DNA of 64,000 bases from Cantharellus purpuraceus (GCA_025174535.1 JALBUN010000001.1:2108001-2172000); one strand, 5' to 3'; positions 11,451 through 20,919 are shown, numbered from the stretch's first letter. The notes: generated by a model not told the origin, from the sequence alone. Numbers and translations are program-made.

Positions 11451-12593
11451 TCACTGCTGACTGGCCTGAAAATCCTGCTTCTCCTCTTGCTTTGGAATTA
11501 CTGCCTTCTGCGCTTCTTCCTTGGCCTTCAGTGCAGCTGCTACTGACTCTGATATCATGCCTGCAATTGCTGTTTGTGTGAGATCAGCTCGGATACGTTC
11601 CTTGCGTGGTTCAGGGCATGCTGGGGATATATGGCCACGCTTTCCACAGTTATAGCACGTCCGAGTCTCAATGCGATGGCGGTTGGAGTCAATATCCATA
11701 GGTGCAGCACCATTAGAGGTTGCCAAGGTAGTTGGTACAGAGATGACCGGAGTGCTGTGAGGGCGGGATGGGGTAGAGCGGGCAGGAGTGAGGGAAATCT
11801 GAGCACGTCTCACTTCTAGAAGACGACGGTGGTTGCGGTCAATTTGACAGGCCGCTTCCTTCCATGCTTTGAGATCGGATGGGAGGGATGGCTGTGCATG
11901 GATCTTGTCAAGAATCATTGCAGGGAGCCCTCAGGCATAGGCATCTTCCAGTGCTGCATCATTAAACCCAGTCCTTCCTGCTAGTATCTCAAACTGTGCC
12001 GTGTATTCATCCGCTGACATGCCAGGTGTCATCCTAAGATCGTGTAGCTTTGTTCGTGCTGTTCGAGAGCGGTCAGGGTCCCCAAAAGCGTTCTCCACTT
12101 GCTTAATGAATTCCTCCAAGGTGGAGAGCGGTGAGGTCCTGTCAATGACTGCCTGTGTCTCATTGTGCGCCCATACTTCAGCAGAACCTCCTGTCATAAA
12201 AGAGAGGGCATAGAGGATCTTGGTCCGCTCATCTGGGAAAGATGTAGGCTGGACTGCAATGGCAAGCCTGATAGAGCGAATGAAACCTTCCGTCTCTGCA
12301 CGATCTCCATTGAATTTGGCTGGTTCAGCTGCCCTTATTGGGCGAACGGATGACGATGTAGGAGAAGGTGTGGGAAATGAGGTGGTCTGAGAGATGGTCT
12401 GTGCTGCAGCGATGGCAGCAGCAGTGGCAGCATCTGCTAGGTTGTTCTGGACATTGGCGAACTGGCTTTGGAGGTGCTGGTTCTGGAGTTGCAGCTGCTG
12501 GAGCTGCTGCGCCTGGGTGTTGAACAACGCTCGCAGAAAGCCACCACTTTCACCTAGAGTGTCCCAATAGGCTTCAGGGAGCTGATCGGTCAT
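11451..12593 (-). pseudogene. gag: Chromovirus gag with one internal stop
   Basis: The ATG at 12593 starts MTDQLPEAYWDTLGESGG. A Gln-rich coiled-coil-like segment is followed by a retrotransposon capsid domain (PAKFNGDRAETEGFIRSI, YALSFMTGGSAEVWA). After EDAYA a TGA (11931-11933) interrupts the frame, which continues as GLPAMILDKIHAQPSLPSDL. A CGA-to-TGA change explains it best. Downstream is a CCHC zinc knuckle (CYNCGKRGHISPAC) for RNA packaging. The frame ends at a TGA (11451-11453) that overlaps the pol frame by a few bases. The overlap suggests either -1 frameshifting or reinitiation for pol expression. Confidence 0.92.
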
Positions 12594-12649
12594 GGTATCG
12601 GTGAAGTAGTTAATAGGGAAAGTGTTATGAGGTGTGGGGTCGTCTTATG

Positions 12650-12659
12650 AGCTTGATCT
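12650..12659 (-). other. Candidate self-primer binding site
   Basis: Minus-strand AGATCAAGCT, two bases after the 5' LTR. It does not look like the usual 3'-tRNA complement (no TGG). It is exactly complementary to a ten-base sequence inside the LTR (12819-12828) that lies where the message should start. This matches the arrangement of Tf1/sushi self-priming elements. Confidence 0.6.
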
Positions 12660-12737
12660 TCTGTGATGGCGACGCTGATGACGAGGCCACAACAACAAGA
12701 TACTCAATAAGTGAGAGCCGATAAGAAATAATGCCAG

Positions 12738-12796
12738 CTGGTACAGCGGATATCCTCAGTCTATACAGCTGTTTCTGATAAATACATGGGACTTAC
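12738..12796 (-). other. Candidate 59-nt spliceosomal intron inside the LTR
   Basis: Sense-strand CAG/GTAAGT is a perfect donor. The segment ends TACCAG, a good acceptor. Its length, 59 nt, is typical of this genome. A 22-bp direct repeat (plus strand 12738-12759 and 12797-12818) sits at each boundary with a period of exactly 59 bp. The same structure is in the 3' LTR. It lies downstream of the inferred transcription start, so it would be in the 5' leader. Confidence 0.5.
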
Positions 12797-12827
12797 CTGG
12801 TACAGCGGATATCCTCAGAGATCAAGC

Positions 12828-12863
12828 TGAGGGGATCACACTGCACCAAGGCGAGTCTTTATA
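12828..12863 (-). promoter_or_regulatory. Chromovirus LTR core promoter (TATA to inferred start)
   Basis: TATAAA on the minus strand (12863 to 12858), with the A at 12828 lying 35 nt downstream in a CA context. The inferred transcript begins AGCTTGATCT, the complement of the primer site. The start is inferred from spacing and from that complementarity. Confidence 0.55.
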
Positions 12864-12896
12864 CTAAATGATGGAGACGGATAGGAGAACCAAGAT

Positions 12897-12973
12897 AGGG
12901 GAGGAAAGATAGGGGAAGTGATAGGGGCAATGAAATAGGGGAGACGCACCCTGACAGGCTGCGCTGATAGGGG
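12897..12973. promoter_or_regulatory. Cluster of five AGGGG motifs in the LTR U3
   Basis: Five GATAGGGG/AATAGGGG units lie upstream of the TATA box. CCCCT/AGGGG is the core stress-response element bound by Msn2/4-type zinc-finger factors in yeasts. Whether this host uses it is unknown. An identical cluster lies in the other LTR. Confidence 0.45.
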
Positions 12974-13023
12974 TGTCAAGAGAAAATACTAAAAATAGAA
13001 TATGACTTATTTGAACCCTGACA

Positions 13024-13028
13024 GTGAG
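13024..13028. repeat. Target-site duplication, right copy (GTGAG)
   Basis: Second copy of the five bases found before the left LTR. Foldback-arm sequence resumes immediately after it (gcagatactac). Confidence 0.95.
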
Positions 13029-13967
13029 GCAGATACTACACTCACGCCCAAAGCAGGAATATCACTACTTCGAGTGCAATCAAGTACAGTTACACAACTG
13101 TAAAAGATCCTTGAACTGGTAATCAACAGTTACTGAGATAGAGGATGACACTGTATGTCACTCTAGTCACACTGGTGTGCAGAAGATGGGTAGAATGTGA
13201 TGATATATTATTCTTTCAGAGGCAGAATGGCCTCCTTATATATTGTATTTACAGGGGCTGACTAATGGTTCTGGAATATTCTACCTATTAATAGATGGAA
13301 ACTACTGGAAGGTTGTGGAAGGTGGAAGAAAGGGGTAGAATATTCCAAGCCAATCACAGGATCTGATCACAGCACTAACACTGATCAGGAGCTGAATAAT
13401 GGTTCTGGAAAGTTCTATCTAATAATAGAAGGAAACAGCTAAAATGTTATGGAAAGGGGTAGAATATTCCAAGGCAATCACCTGATTTGATCACCCATCA
13501 GCTGATCTGATCCCTGAGCTAGGCACTGATCAGGCAAAAAGAAGGGTGTCCACCCTGTTTTCTGCACTGGTTTGGACAGCCATGGATAGCCACATGTCAT
13601 GTGATGATCTGCATGGAAAATAGTGCCCTGAGAGGCTGTGGTTGTCAAGTTACAGAATATTTATTGATCAGAGACATCTGAGCTTGAATTGAGGCCAAAT
13701 GCCTGGTCCAAAAGGGGAGAGGCGGCTGTGCGAAGGTTTGTGGGTGCCTATGGGTCCACAACTGTAGCACAGCAGAAATAAATGATTCTGAGCTGAGTTC
13801 TGCATGGAATATTCCCAGAAAAATATGGAAAAATAGAGAATATTTGAATAAGTCCATTCCAGGTACAAGCATCAAATATATGCTGATATTTAGGAATGGA
13901 AAAGCAAAGAATAGCACATTGGTGCTGCATAAATGGAATTTGATAGGGAAAAGGTGGTTCCCATACA
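13029..13967 (-). repeat. Right arm of the foldback element, distal part
   Basis: Reverse complement of 4778-5716. It continues the arm that was cut at GTGAG by the retrotransposon. It contains the mirror copy of the TATA-bearing segment. Confidence 0.92.
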
Positions 13968-14610
13968 GGTGAGCTGGACCTTAAGTCTACAGCTGGAGTT
14001 CACAGGCAAAGACGTGTATTAGATTAGAGATATACAGACCATCACAGTATGCGTACCTGGAGTTCATGGGCAAAGACGTGAACTCCAGCAGGTGCTAGAA
14101 AAATTTTCTTGTATGCCCTGCCGAGCTGTGGACCTACATGCGTCCACCTTGAGGTTGAGTCGCTTCATAGTCAAATCTTCATCAGCTCCTGTCATTCCTC
14201 TGGTCTCCACTAGTACTTCAGACCTGTATTATCTACATTACAAGATTTATAATACTCAAGGTAATTAGTTGGAATAGAGGCTGGTTCAGTTTTACACTTC
14301 GTATTTGAGTGACTGACCGATTCCCGCTCATGCCGCGAAGACGGGGCGATCGGAATCAATGACGGCATCACCAGCCGTCCGTGACAGGGCGTGACTGACC
14401 GACTGGAGTGGGGTGTCCGAAGTGCGTGACCCTATAGTATAGTCCAAAATGTAATGCTGCCGTACGTCATCGGACCTATTTCGTACGTCCAACGATATCC
14501 GTTTTCGTCCTCCCTAATACGTGTCGATTTGGGAATTCACATGGCAAGGCGGCTTACTATTTCAACTCTGCTCTTGAAAAGCATCCGAACCCTTTTCAAC
14601 CTTATCTTCT
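13968..14610. other. Intergenic, between the foldback element and the thioesterase
   Basis: No gene. It holds a 23-26 bp near-direct repeat (ctggagttcacaggcaaaga near 13992 and ctggagttcatgggcaaaga near 14058). The second copy is itself a hairpin (ggagttca...tgaactcc). A second patch at 14310-14405 repeats gtgactgaccga twice. The final 200 bp should be the thioesterase promoter. Confidence 0.5.
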
Positions 14611-16030
14611 ATGCCACCTTCTATAGTGTCCGACTTCAAGGCACAGGCTGAGCATGAGCTCATCTCGACCAGTCTGGAGGTGGAACAATTGGACACGACT
14701 CTCTTTCGTAGCAAGTCGTTGTATATTCCGAAACGCGCTCGAGGAGTCTTTGGAGGACAAGTTATATCCCAGGCACTTGTCTCTGCAACCAAGTCTGTAG
14801 ATCCAGTTTATTCACTTCATGTGAGCTTCCTTGTCTTCTCTGCCAGTGCATGCTAAGCCTTCTAAATAGTCTTTACACGTATGTCTGTGCCTTCCCTAAT
14901 CAACTCTAGTTCGGAGTGTGACTGGGCTTGCAGTGCTACTTTTTGTTAAGCGCATCTGCCTCGAAACCCATCATCTACTTTGTAGAACGTCCCCGCCAGG
15001 GCAGGAGTTATACCACACGCTCTGTCAAGGCATCCCAGTCGGGCAAAATGATCTTTATCATGATATGCTCGTTCCAAAAGCCTGAGCCATTGCAGTATTC
15101 ACATCAGATACCCATACCGCCAGATGTTCCCCTGCCTGATACTCTCGAACCCGAGGAGGTCAGGTATGAGAAGTTTATTCGCGACACAACGCTCGATTCT
15201 CAGATGCGTCTCTGGTATGAGCATGCCAAACAAGTATGTATGTTTGTGTATCCGCTTTGACAACGTTTATAGTCATGTAGGACAGAAAAGGGTCGCCGAT
15301 AGAGGTTCGTCTCGCAACGGAGGGGCGAGACAAGGAAGGTGCTTATGTTATGTGGTGGATGAGGGTTAGTCAGGCTACTGCATTGCGCCTACTGTGTTAC
15401 TGATTAAGTATCCCGTTGTTGGGCTCCCCATCCACAATGTAGGCCCGAGAATCAAGAGGTATGCCTGACAAGTTTGAGCAACCCTTCCAGAAGGTAACCT
15501 CCTGAACCATCACAACGCTCGTGCTAGGCTACAATGAATTTTTCAGTGTATAGTGGCATACCTTTCAGACCTTAACTTGTGAGCCCATCTTCCACTGTTC
15601 TCCCGAGTTCTTGCAACGGATCCGTCCAGCATTGGGACTGCTGCAAGGGCCCTTGGGTTAACGAAAACCAAAGGACCACGGCGACAAACCATGGGAAGCT
15701 CTTTAGACCACTCGATCTTTTACTATAGCAATGATTTTGACTGCTCAGAGTGGCTACTACTCGTGGTATGTTTTTTTTTCCATGCCTACTTGGACTCGCC
15801 GAGAAGTCTTCCGCGCAGATGACATCACCAGTCACTGGCAATGGTCGAGGGGTTGTCTTTGCGCGAGTGAGTTTTGAACGCTACACCATCTTGTCTTCTC
15901 ATCTTTAGTGTCTTGACAGATTTACACACAATCGGGGACGTTAGTTGCGATCACCACGCAAGAAGGCGTTGTACGTGTAGACCCTAGATATGTGCAGCAG
16001 GGTCAAGAGGGAGAGAAGGCTAAATTGTAG
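14611..16030 (+). CDS. Acyl-CoA thioesterase II (TesB/ACOT8 type), peroxisomal
   Basis: Hydrolyses acyl-CoA to free acid and CoA in peroxisomal lipid metabolism. The ATG at 14611 starts MPPSIVSDFKAQAEHELIST. The first hot-dog domain includes LYIPKRARGVFGGQVISQAL, then CYFLLSASASKPIIYFVERP and GRSYTTRSVKASQSGK. The second includes MGSSLDHSIFYYSNDFDCSE and GRGVVFAR. Exons are joined at gtgagc, gtatgt, gttagt and similar donors. The last codons give EKAKL, so the C-terminal tripeptide AKL fits a type 1 peroxisomal targeting signal. The exon covering about 15590-15765 has the least certain borders. It converges on the DinB-like gene with 59 bp between stop codons. Confidence 0.88.
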
Positions 16031-16089
16031 CCAAGTACTTTGGAATATCTAAGTGGCCAATAGAGAACTTAATAGTGGGGCTTGAACCT

Positions 16090-16859
16090 CTACATTCTGG
16101 ATTTTGATGGCGACTCTGCACTCGCGTGGTAAAGAAGTGTCGACGGAGCAACACCAAATGTTCCGTCGATTTGCACGCCCTATTCTTGTCCTCGTTAGTC
16201 ACAGAAGTCAGATGCGAATCGAGGGGGCTCACCAGCTCTCCAGCAATGACACGTATCATGCTCCAGTGGTGTACAGCATGCAGACCTGCAAACCAAAGTT
16301 CCCGCCCAAAGCTGGTTTGCAGGGCTTGCATATGCGGGGTCACGGCATTCAGGGTCATGGGTTCATCGAGGTCTATGCGATGATCATTCAGAGTGATAAC
16401 CCCCTTTCCATGCTCGCTATCCACCTCACAAACAGACAGAAAGTGCTCTAATTGGGATATTGTCGAGGAGAGGGCGCCCTGTGCCGAAGACACTGAGGTT
16501 TCCATCGGCATATTTCGCATGCGTTTGTCATAGGAAACAATGAATGGTGGCTGCGAATTGATGGATTGCAGGAGCAATTCAAAGTGATCGCGTGCGTGGC
16601 GCAGGTGCTTCCCTGATAGCAGCGCATTAATTTCGATCATCTGTTCAAGCTGGGGAGAAGTGATACCAATGGTGGAGCCTGGCATAAGACGACTCTCATA
16701 TGTGAGGTGTTCATCAGCAGCGAGAGTGCCGGACAGGAGGTCTCTGGCTTGTACGAGAATAATTTGCGACACCTGAAGCAGGTTGCTAAGTCCAGTGGGT
16801 TCAGTACTGAGAATACTCGACGACGCTGACGCCGCCGACGGATTATCAGCAATGAACAT
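16090..16859 (-). CDS. DinB-like four-helix-bundle protein
   Basis: The DinB/YfiT superfamily folds as four helices with a His-based metal site; fungal members have no settled function. The ATG at 16859 gives MFIADNPSAASASSSILSTE. Family features include HLRHARDHFELLLQS (His near the middle) and LHAVHHWSMIRVIAGEL (paired His). A 53-bp intron (16180-16232, GTGAGC...AATAG) joins GEL to GVQIDGTFGVAPSTLLYHAS, which is the conserved C-terminal block, and the stop falls at 16090. Reading through the intron gives a longer frame that reaches 16020 and overlaps the thioesterase, but lacks this block. Upstream in-frame codons overlap the divergent gene, so the shorter start is preferred. Confidence 0.75.
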
Positions 16860-17035
16860 AGCGGACAGTACTGGCAATTCTGCGAGTGTAATGGAACAAA
16901 GTTTGGTGACGTTACATATGTACGTAATGCCCGCCCGCGTCCGTCCTGTTAGCACGCTGAAGAGTACAAGACCACTTCCTGACTTGTCTTTAAACTCTCC
17001 TGTGTCCCCCTTTGTACCACCACCTTGGATCCAAG

Positions 17036-18757
17036 ATGGGGAAACCGAATCCATACCCCTCTCTCACTTTCAATCCCCCTTTGGCGTCTACAGTCTCTAT
17101 CACTGATCCCTCGACAATCATTCAGGAACTGCGTCTGCGCTGGCAAGCGACTGTGGGTCTGGAAGACTATGAAAGATTGTGCAGTACAAAGGGCGAAGTC
17201 CAAGTCTGGAGCAATTGTGCAGGCGAAGGGTGGTCCGCCACTCCGTTTCGTGCGACTATCTTCGCCTCCGACGAGGATGTAGAACGCGTTGACCTTTCCT
17301 TGTTCGAGAACACCGCAGATGCGAACAGCAGCGTTTTACTCGAAGCTTCTGTGCCCCTACTCTCATTGGTAGACTATGCCGTGGAGTTTACATACCGCGT
17401 GGTATATGCATCCGACACTCGGAATACACGGTGGTTGGGAACTAAGGACACCAATGGCAGGTTTATTTTTGTGGCGAGAAATGGAGATCGTCTATGTCCA
17501 CCAGTGAATTGGATCTCTAAGGGAAACGGCATATGGACTGGCATTGTACGTGAGCCTGTGGTGGTTGCCGACTTGAAAAGCGTGAAATGTTTTGGTTGGG
17601 CATTCACAAAAGACAGGTGAGTAGTCAGTCATTTAGGGCAGCACGCAGCCTGAGCTTCGCCTATATTTCGGTCTCGAAGCACAGCGGAGTCCTTTCACAT
17701 CAATCGCTTCATTGACGTCCCCTCCTTCAAGTCCGTCACAGGGCCCATATCTGCTTTGGCTCTTCTGCCGAAGACTAACTCTGACACCCACGTTGTGTTC
17801 TCACCCGTGTTATACACTGCCCAAAATGGTACACTGTCACTAGACGGCGATGTACTCCTCCACCCAGGAGGTGGAGAGACGACATTGACTGCGTACACTT
17901 CATTTTCGACATGGAAGGATCATATTCCCCCTGGAATAGTTGCTTTTGAGACACAAACTTCTGATTTTATAGCCGTCTCCATCAGAAGATTTAACATTGG
18001 TCATCTCCACCTTCTTCCTGTAACTGGTGCCAGGGCCATTGTCACCTTGAGGATGTCCGATATTGCCTCGCTTGCCCCTACGTCTTCTAAAATCGTCTTG
18101 TTCAACTCGCACCTGCGGGTGGCTAAGTTCCTACCAGCACAGTCGGAATGTCTTCGTATTGCCGTTGGCCCTGTCAACGATATGATTACAGCAGTCCCAG
18201 CTTACAGTGTGTCTGCCTCAGTAAGCGTGGCTTTCCTTTTGCGCCATCCAGGAAGCACCGCAGAACCACTGAAAGCGAAACTCAACGTCCAGTCGGAGCA
18301 CCCCCCTTCGTTTGGCCAAGAACTCACAATCAAGTCCGCCGTGAGTACAGCACCCTCCCAGTCTAACCCTGCCACGATCGCACAGACGCGTGATGGACTC
18401 AAAGGTTATTCGTTCGCGTTCCCGCGAATACTCTCACTTGCAGCATATCTTTTTCACTATGTCTGGGATTTTCTGTCCGCCGTTTGGTCGAGACCCTCGA
18501 GCATCACCATTACACATATCGAACAAAGTGTGCAGGAGACCACCACATCCCCAGGGTTAATTTTCAATGTGTCAGGAAATCCCCCCCTGCTTGTAATGGG
18601 TGAGGATGCTTCCAACCTACTTATCCGTGCCGATGGAAAGCCACTGCAGACGACCCCGAAGGATATTAGTAAGGGGCTTTGGTTGATGGAGTTCGCCAAT
18701 GAAGTGCCCGCAGATGCAGACGCTCGGCGTCGGATTGAGATTTTATTGTACGAGTGA
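17036..18757 (+). CDS. Hypothetical protein, two exons
   Basis: The ATG at 17036 starts MGKPNPYPSLTFNPPLASTV. One intron from about 17618 to 17675 (ag/gtgagt to cgaag/c) joins FTKD to STAESFHINRFIDVP. The product is about 550 residues, rich in beta-type sequence, with Ser, Thr and Val throughout. The first part resembles a beta-sandwich (LRLRWQATVGLEDYERLCST, VWSNCAGEGWSATPFRATIF). A hydrophobic patch (ILSLAAYLFHYVWDFLSAVW) near residue 440 could be one membrane segment. No signal peptide and no family is recognised. It diverges from the DinB-like gene over about 176 bp. It appears intact and is probably a fungal-specific gene. Confidence 0.75.
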
Positions 18758-19473
18758 TCAGTGGTTTCGAGTGAATCATGGTCACACGGTCTTTCTGTAT
18801 CTTGCCCTGTAAGAGCTAGCTCATGTAGAATCATGTCTCGAGTCCAATGTCATGAAACATAATGTTTGGCCTTTACTTGTGGGATACGATCAGTCCTTCG
18901 TGTGGGGTTATAATGGGCTGAAGATCGAAGATGGTAATTGAGCCATACTCTCCCTAATAGGATAATGTGGTCAATACGAAAAGTGAGCCAAAGAAGGAAA
19001 CGCAACAGAGCACAGCTTCCGGAGCACTTGATCTGCGGTGAGGGGTGAGGCTAATGCTGACAGCCTCGATACTACTTTGAAGTGTTCGATTTTGCGGCCT
19101 CCTAGCTTGACGCTTGACGAAGAAGAAGTAGACGATGCCCTTGAAGTCGTGGCTAGCTGAAATGCAGCAGATCATTATTGGTATTAAGTTCCTACTAGGT
19201 CAATATTGCATTCAATGCTCCCATTGAAGCTCACACAAACTGCCAGTTGCCATTCCACATGCTAGGATATGGTGTCAAGACTCCATAAGAGTACGGCCCT
19301 CTTTTGTAAGGAAAATAGCTTTTCATTTAAGTTATTTGCACGACACTGGTGACAGGTCGCGTCAAGCTCGCGTGACCACCGTGACGACTCGCGTTGTATT
19401 ACAGCCTGGATTCAACCACGACGACTAAGTAGCTGCTTGTCTTAGAGCTGCTGGAGAAACACATCTTTGGAGA
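18758..19473. other. Intergenic
   Basis: No gene supported; a 73-codon minus-strand frame (18954-19175) has no family features. Around 19352-19395 there is a GC-rich patch with repeated gtcgcg and ctcgcg, just upstream of the next gene and possibly regulatory. Confidence 0.45.
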
Positions 19474-20761
19474 ATGGCGTGGGGAGATCCTCCCCATCAA
19501 GTTGTCGAGGGCGTCCTCACGTATCTCAGTCCTCAAGATGTCGCTTTCCGGACGTCTGTGCTGAATCATTCTTGGTGCAAATACTCGCTTATACACCTCT
19601 ACAAGGTCATTCCTCCATTTCGATCTGCTCTGCAACTCTCTCGTGCCTGTCAAACAATGATTACACATCCTGAAGACATCGCTCAGTCTGTTCTCGAGAT
19701 CTCTATCGTACACACTATGCAGGATATTGACAAAGAAAGGACACTATACTATACAGTTCGTACTGCATTGGCACTCTGCACTAATCTGGAAATCCTCTAC
19801 TTGCATACGGACCCCTCTGTTGCGCGTATCATACTGGGCCCATGCACGTTTCACCTCAAAACTTTCTCTATCATTGATCACAGCGAAGATCTCCCGACTG
19901 TATTCCTCTCTCACCAGGATAGTCTTGAAGAGCTTGTGATAGTCCGTGGAGCGGCAATACCACTGTGTCTTCCCAAAGATGCTCTCCCTAATCTTGTCAG
20001 ATTCTCCGGCATCCCAGAGAACGCGATTCGCATCTCTCAAGGTAGACGGTTGAAAACCCTGCGAATCCTCCCTGGACCCATCCTTCTAAATCTGAGCGAT
20101 ACATTGTCACGGATCGATTTTCACACCATGTCTTCACTCACTGAATTTCACGTCCTCGTGACAGGCTCGGTTTTGCACCATGTTACTGTTGTTGCACAGT
20201 ATCTGCCTCGTTTGACGGCACTTGTAGTGCGCTATTATCAGCGTGAAGTACTTGTATGTCTATCACTGTATTGTATCACCTCTACCTGAACTGATTGAAC
20301 AGTTTGGAGCAATTGGTGATGCACTGTCAACATTCGACAACCTCCGCGAGTATTCTATGCTCTCGTTGAATATCCAAGCACCGATGACACCGATCGCGCT
20401 CAACAGCGAATATTCTATTGTCATACGGTACCACAAGCAATGTCCCACATTGCGTGCCATCATTTTGCGCAGCATCTATTGGGTGTGTGCTGAGGGACAT
20501 TACCAAACCCACTGGCATCCGCAAGCAGACGATTTTCAACTGCGGAAAATGTGGGAGGGCGTCAATGAAGAGGACCTGATGAGTATGAAGATGGCAGAAG
20601 ATGCATTGCGTCCCTCTGATGGCGGCGCGGGTGAAGACTCCTCAGGAGACTATGTTTCAATGGATCTCGACAGTGCCTCGGAAGAAGCTTCCGATTATGG
20701 AGACCAATCAACAGTGCACCACCTTCTATCAGTGGAGATGCAGACTCAGCCGCAAAAATAG
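19474..20761 (+). CDS. F-box/LRR-like protein
   Basis: The N-terminus, PPHQVVEGVLTYLSPQDVAF followed by RTSVLNHSWCKYSLIHLYKV, fits a degenerate F-box, the adaptor that docks to Skp1 in SCF ubiquitin ligases. After it comes a leucine-patterned region (CTNLEILYLHTD, HLKTFSIID, SLEELVIVRG, LPNLVRFSGI, LKTLRILPG), resembling irregular leucine-rich repeats. One 49-bp intron (20254-20302) joins QREVL to FGAIGDALSTFDNLREYSML. The acidic Ser-rich tail (DSSGDYVSMDLDSASEEASD) is disordered. Agaricomycetes carry very large families of such proteins, and substrates are unknown. The start at 19474 is the first ATG and gives the F-box at its usual place. Confidence 0.75.
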
Positions 20762-20919
20762 GAGTGATCAATACATGTCGACTTGCACTGTTAGACCCTG
20801 ATCACGGCTTGTAACTCTTGCTACCGTCCTTACTGGCATGGCTTTAATCATGTATCGCGTATTGACATGTTGCCGTGTTCCAAAGATATGCATGGGGAGA
20901 CATCAAAGAGCAACGTGAG

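Larger units (their letters stand above)
6583..13023 (-). mobile_element. Ty3/gypsy chromovirus LTR retrotransposon, full length but with coding lesions
   Basis: A 6,441-bp element lying on the minus strand: 5' LTR (12662-13023), primer site, gag, pol (protease, reverse transcriptase, RNase H, integrase, chromodomain), an extra reading frame, polypurine tract and 3' LTR (6583-6944). Domain order and the C-terminal chromodomain place it among chromoviruses. It sits in the right arm of the foldback element with a GTGAG duplication. The LTRs differ at two positions noticed in 362, so insertion was fairly recent. Even so, pol and gag carry a nonsense change in gag (11931-11933), a one-base frameshift in a G run (9268-9271), a nonsense change after the integrase core (8072-8074) and a 14-bp tandem duplication (about 7659-7686). 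This copy should not be autonomous. Confidence 0.95.
12662..13023 (-). repeat. 5' LTR of the chromovirus (362 bp)
   Basis: Minus-strand TGTCAGGG...CATCACA. U3 carries five AGGGG/CCCCT motifs (12897-12973, plus-strand coordinates). A TATAAA lies at 12858-12863 and a probable start of R near 12828. It is followed by the candidate primer site and flanked at 13024 by the GTGAG duplication. Confidence 0.95.
4778..13967. mobile_element. Foldback element with 1,312-bp inverted arms, interrupted by a Ty3/gypsy insertion
   Basis: The left arm (4778-6089) is repeated as its reverse complement in 6210-6582 plus 13029-13967. Both sum to exactly 1,312 bp, with a unique 120-bp spacer at 6090-6209. Once the retrotransposon and one copy of its target duplication are removed, the element is 2,744 bp. 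The arms are nearly identical by eye; the only difference noticed is near the outer tip (GGGAATCACC against GGGAACCACC). The outer ends read TGTATGGGAA. No convincing target duplication flanks them. No transposase is present, so this is a non-autonomous foldback/TIR element or an inverted duplication of part of another repeat. The arms contain LTR-like material (TATA box, repeated GGAATATTCTACCCCTTTC), which favours the second origin. Confidence 0.9.

Noticed and set aside
4698..14335. A 13-bp motif, gagcgggaatcgg, on both sides of the transposon nest in opposite orientation
   Set aside because: It lies at different distances from the element ends (about 70 and 350 bp) and is too short to be a target duplication.
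16020..17054. Single 344-codon frame overlapping the thioesterase 3' end
   Set aside because: A 53-bp intron restores the DinB-like C-terminal block and moves the stop to 16090. The 5' part overlaps the divergent gene and is probably not coding.
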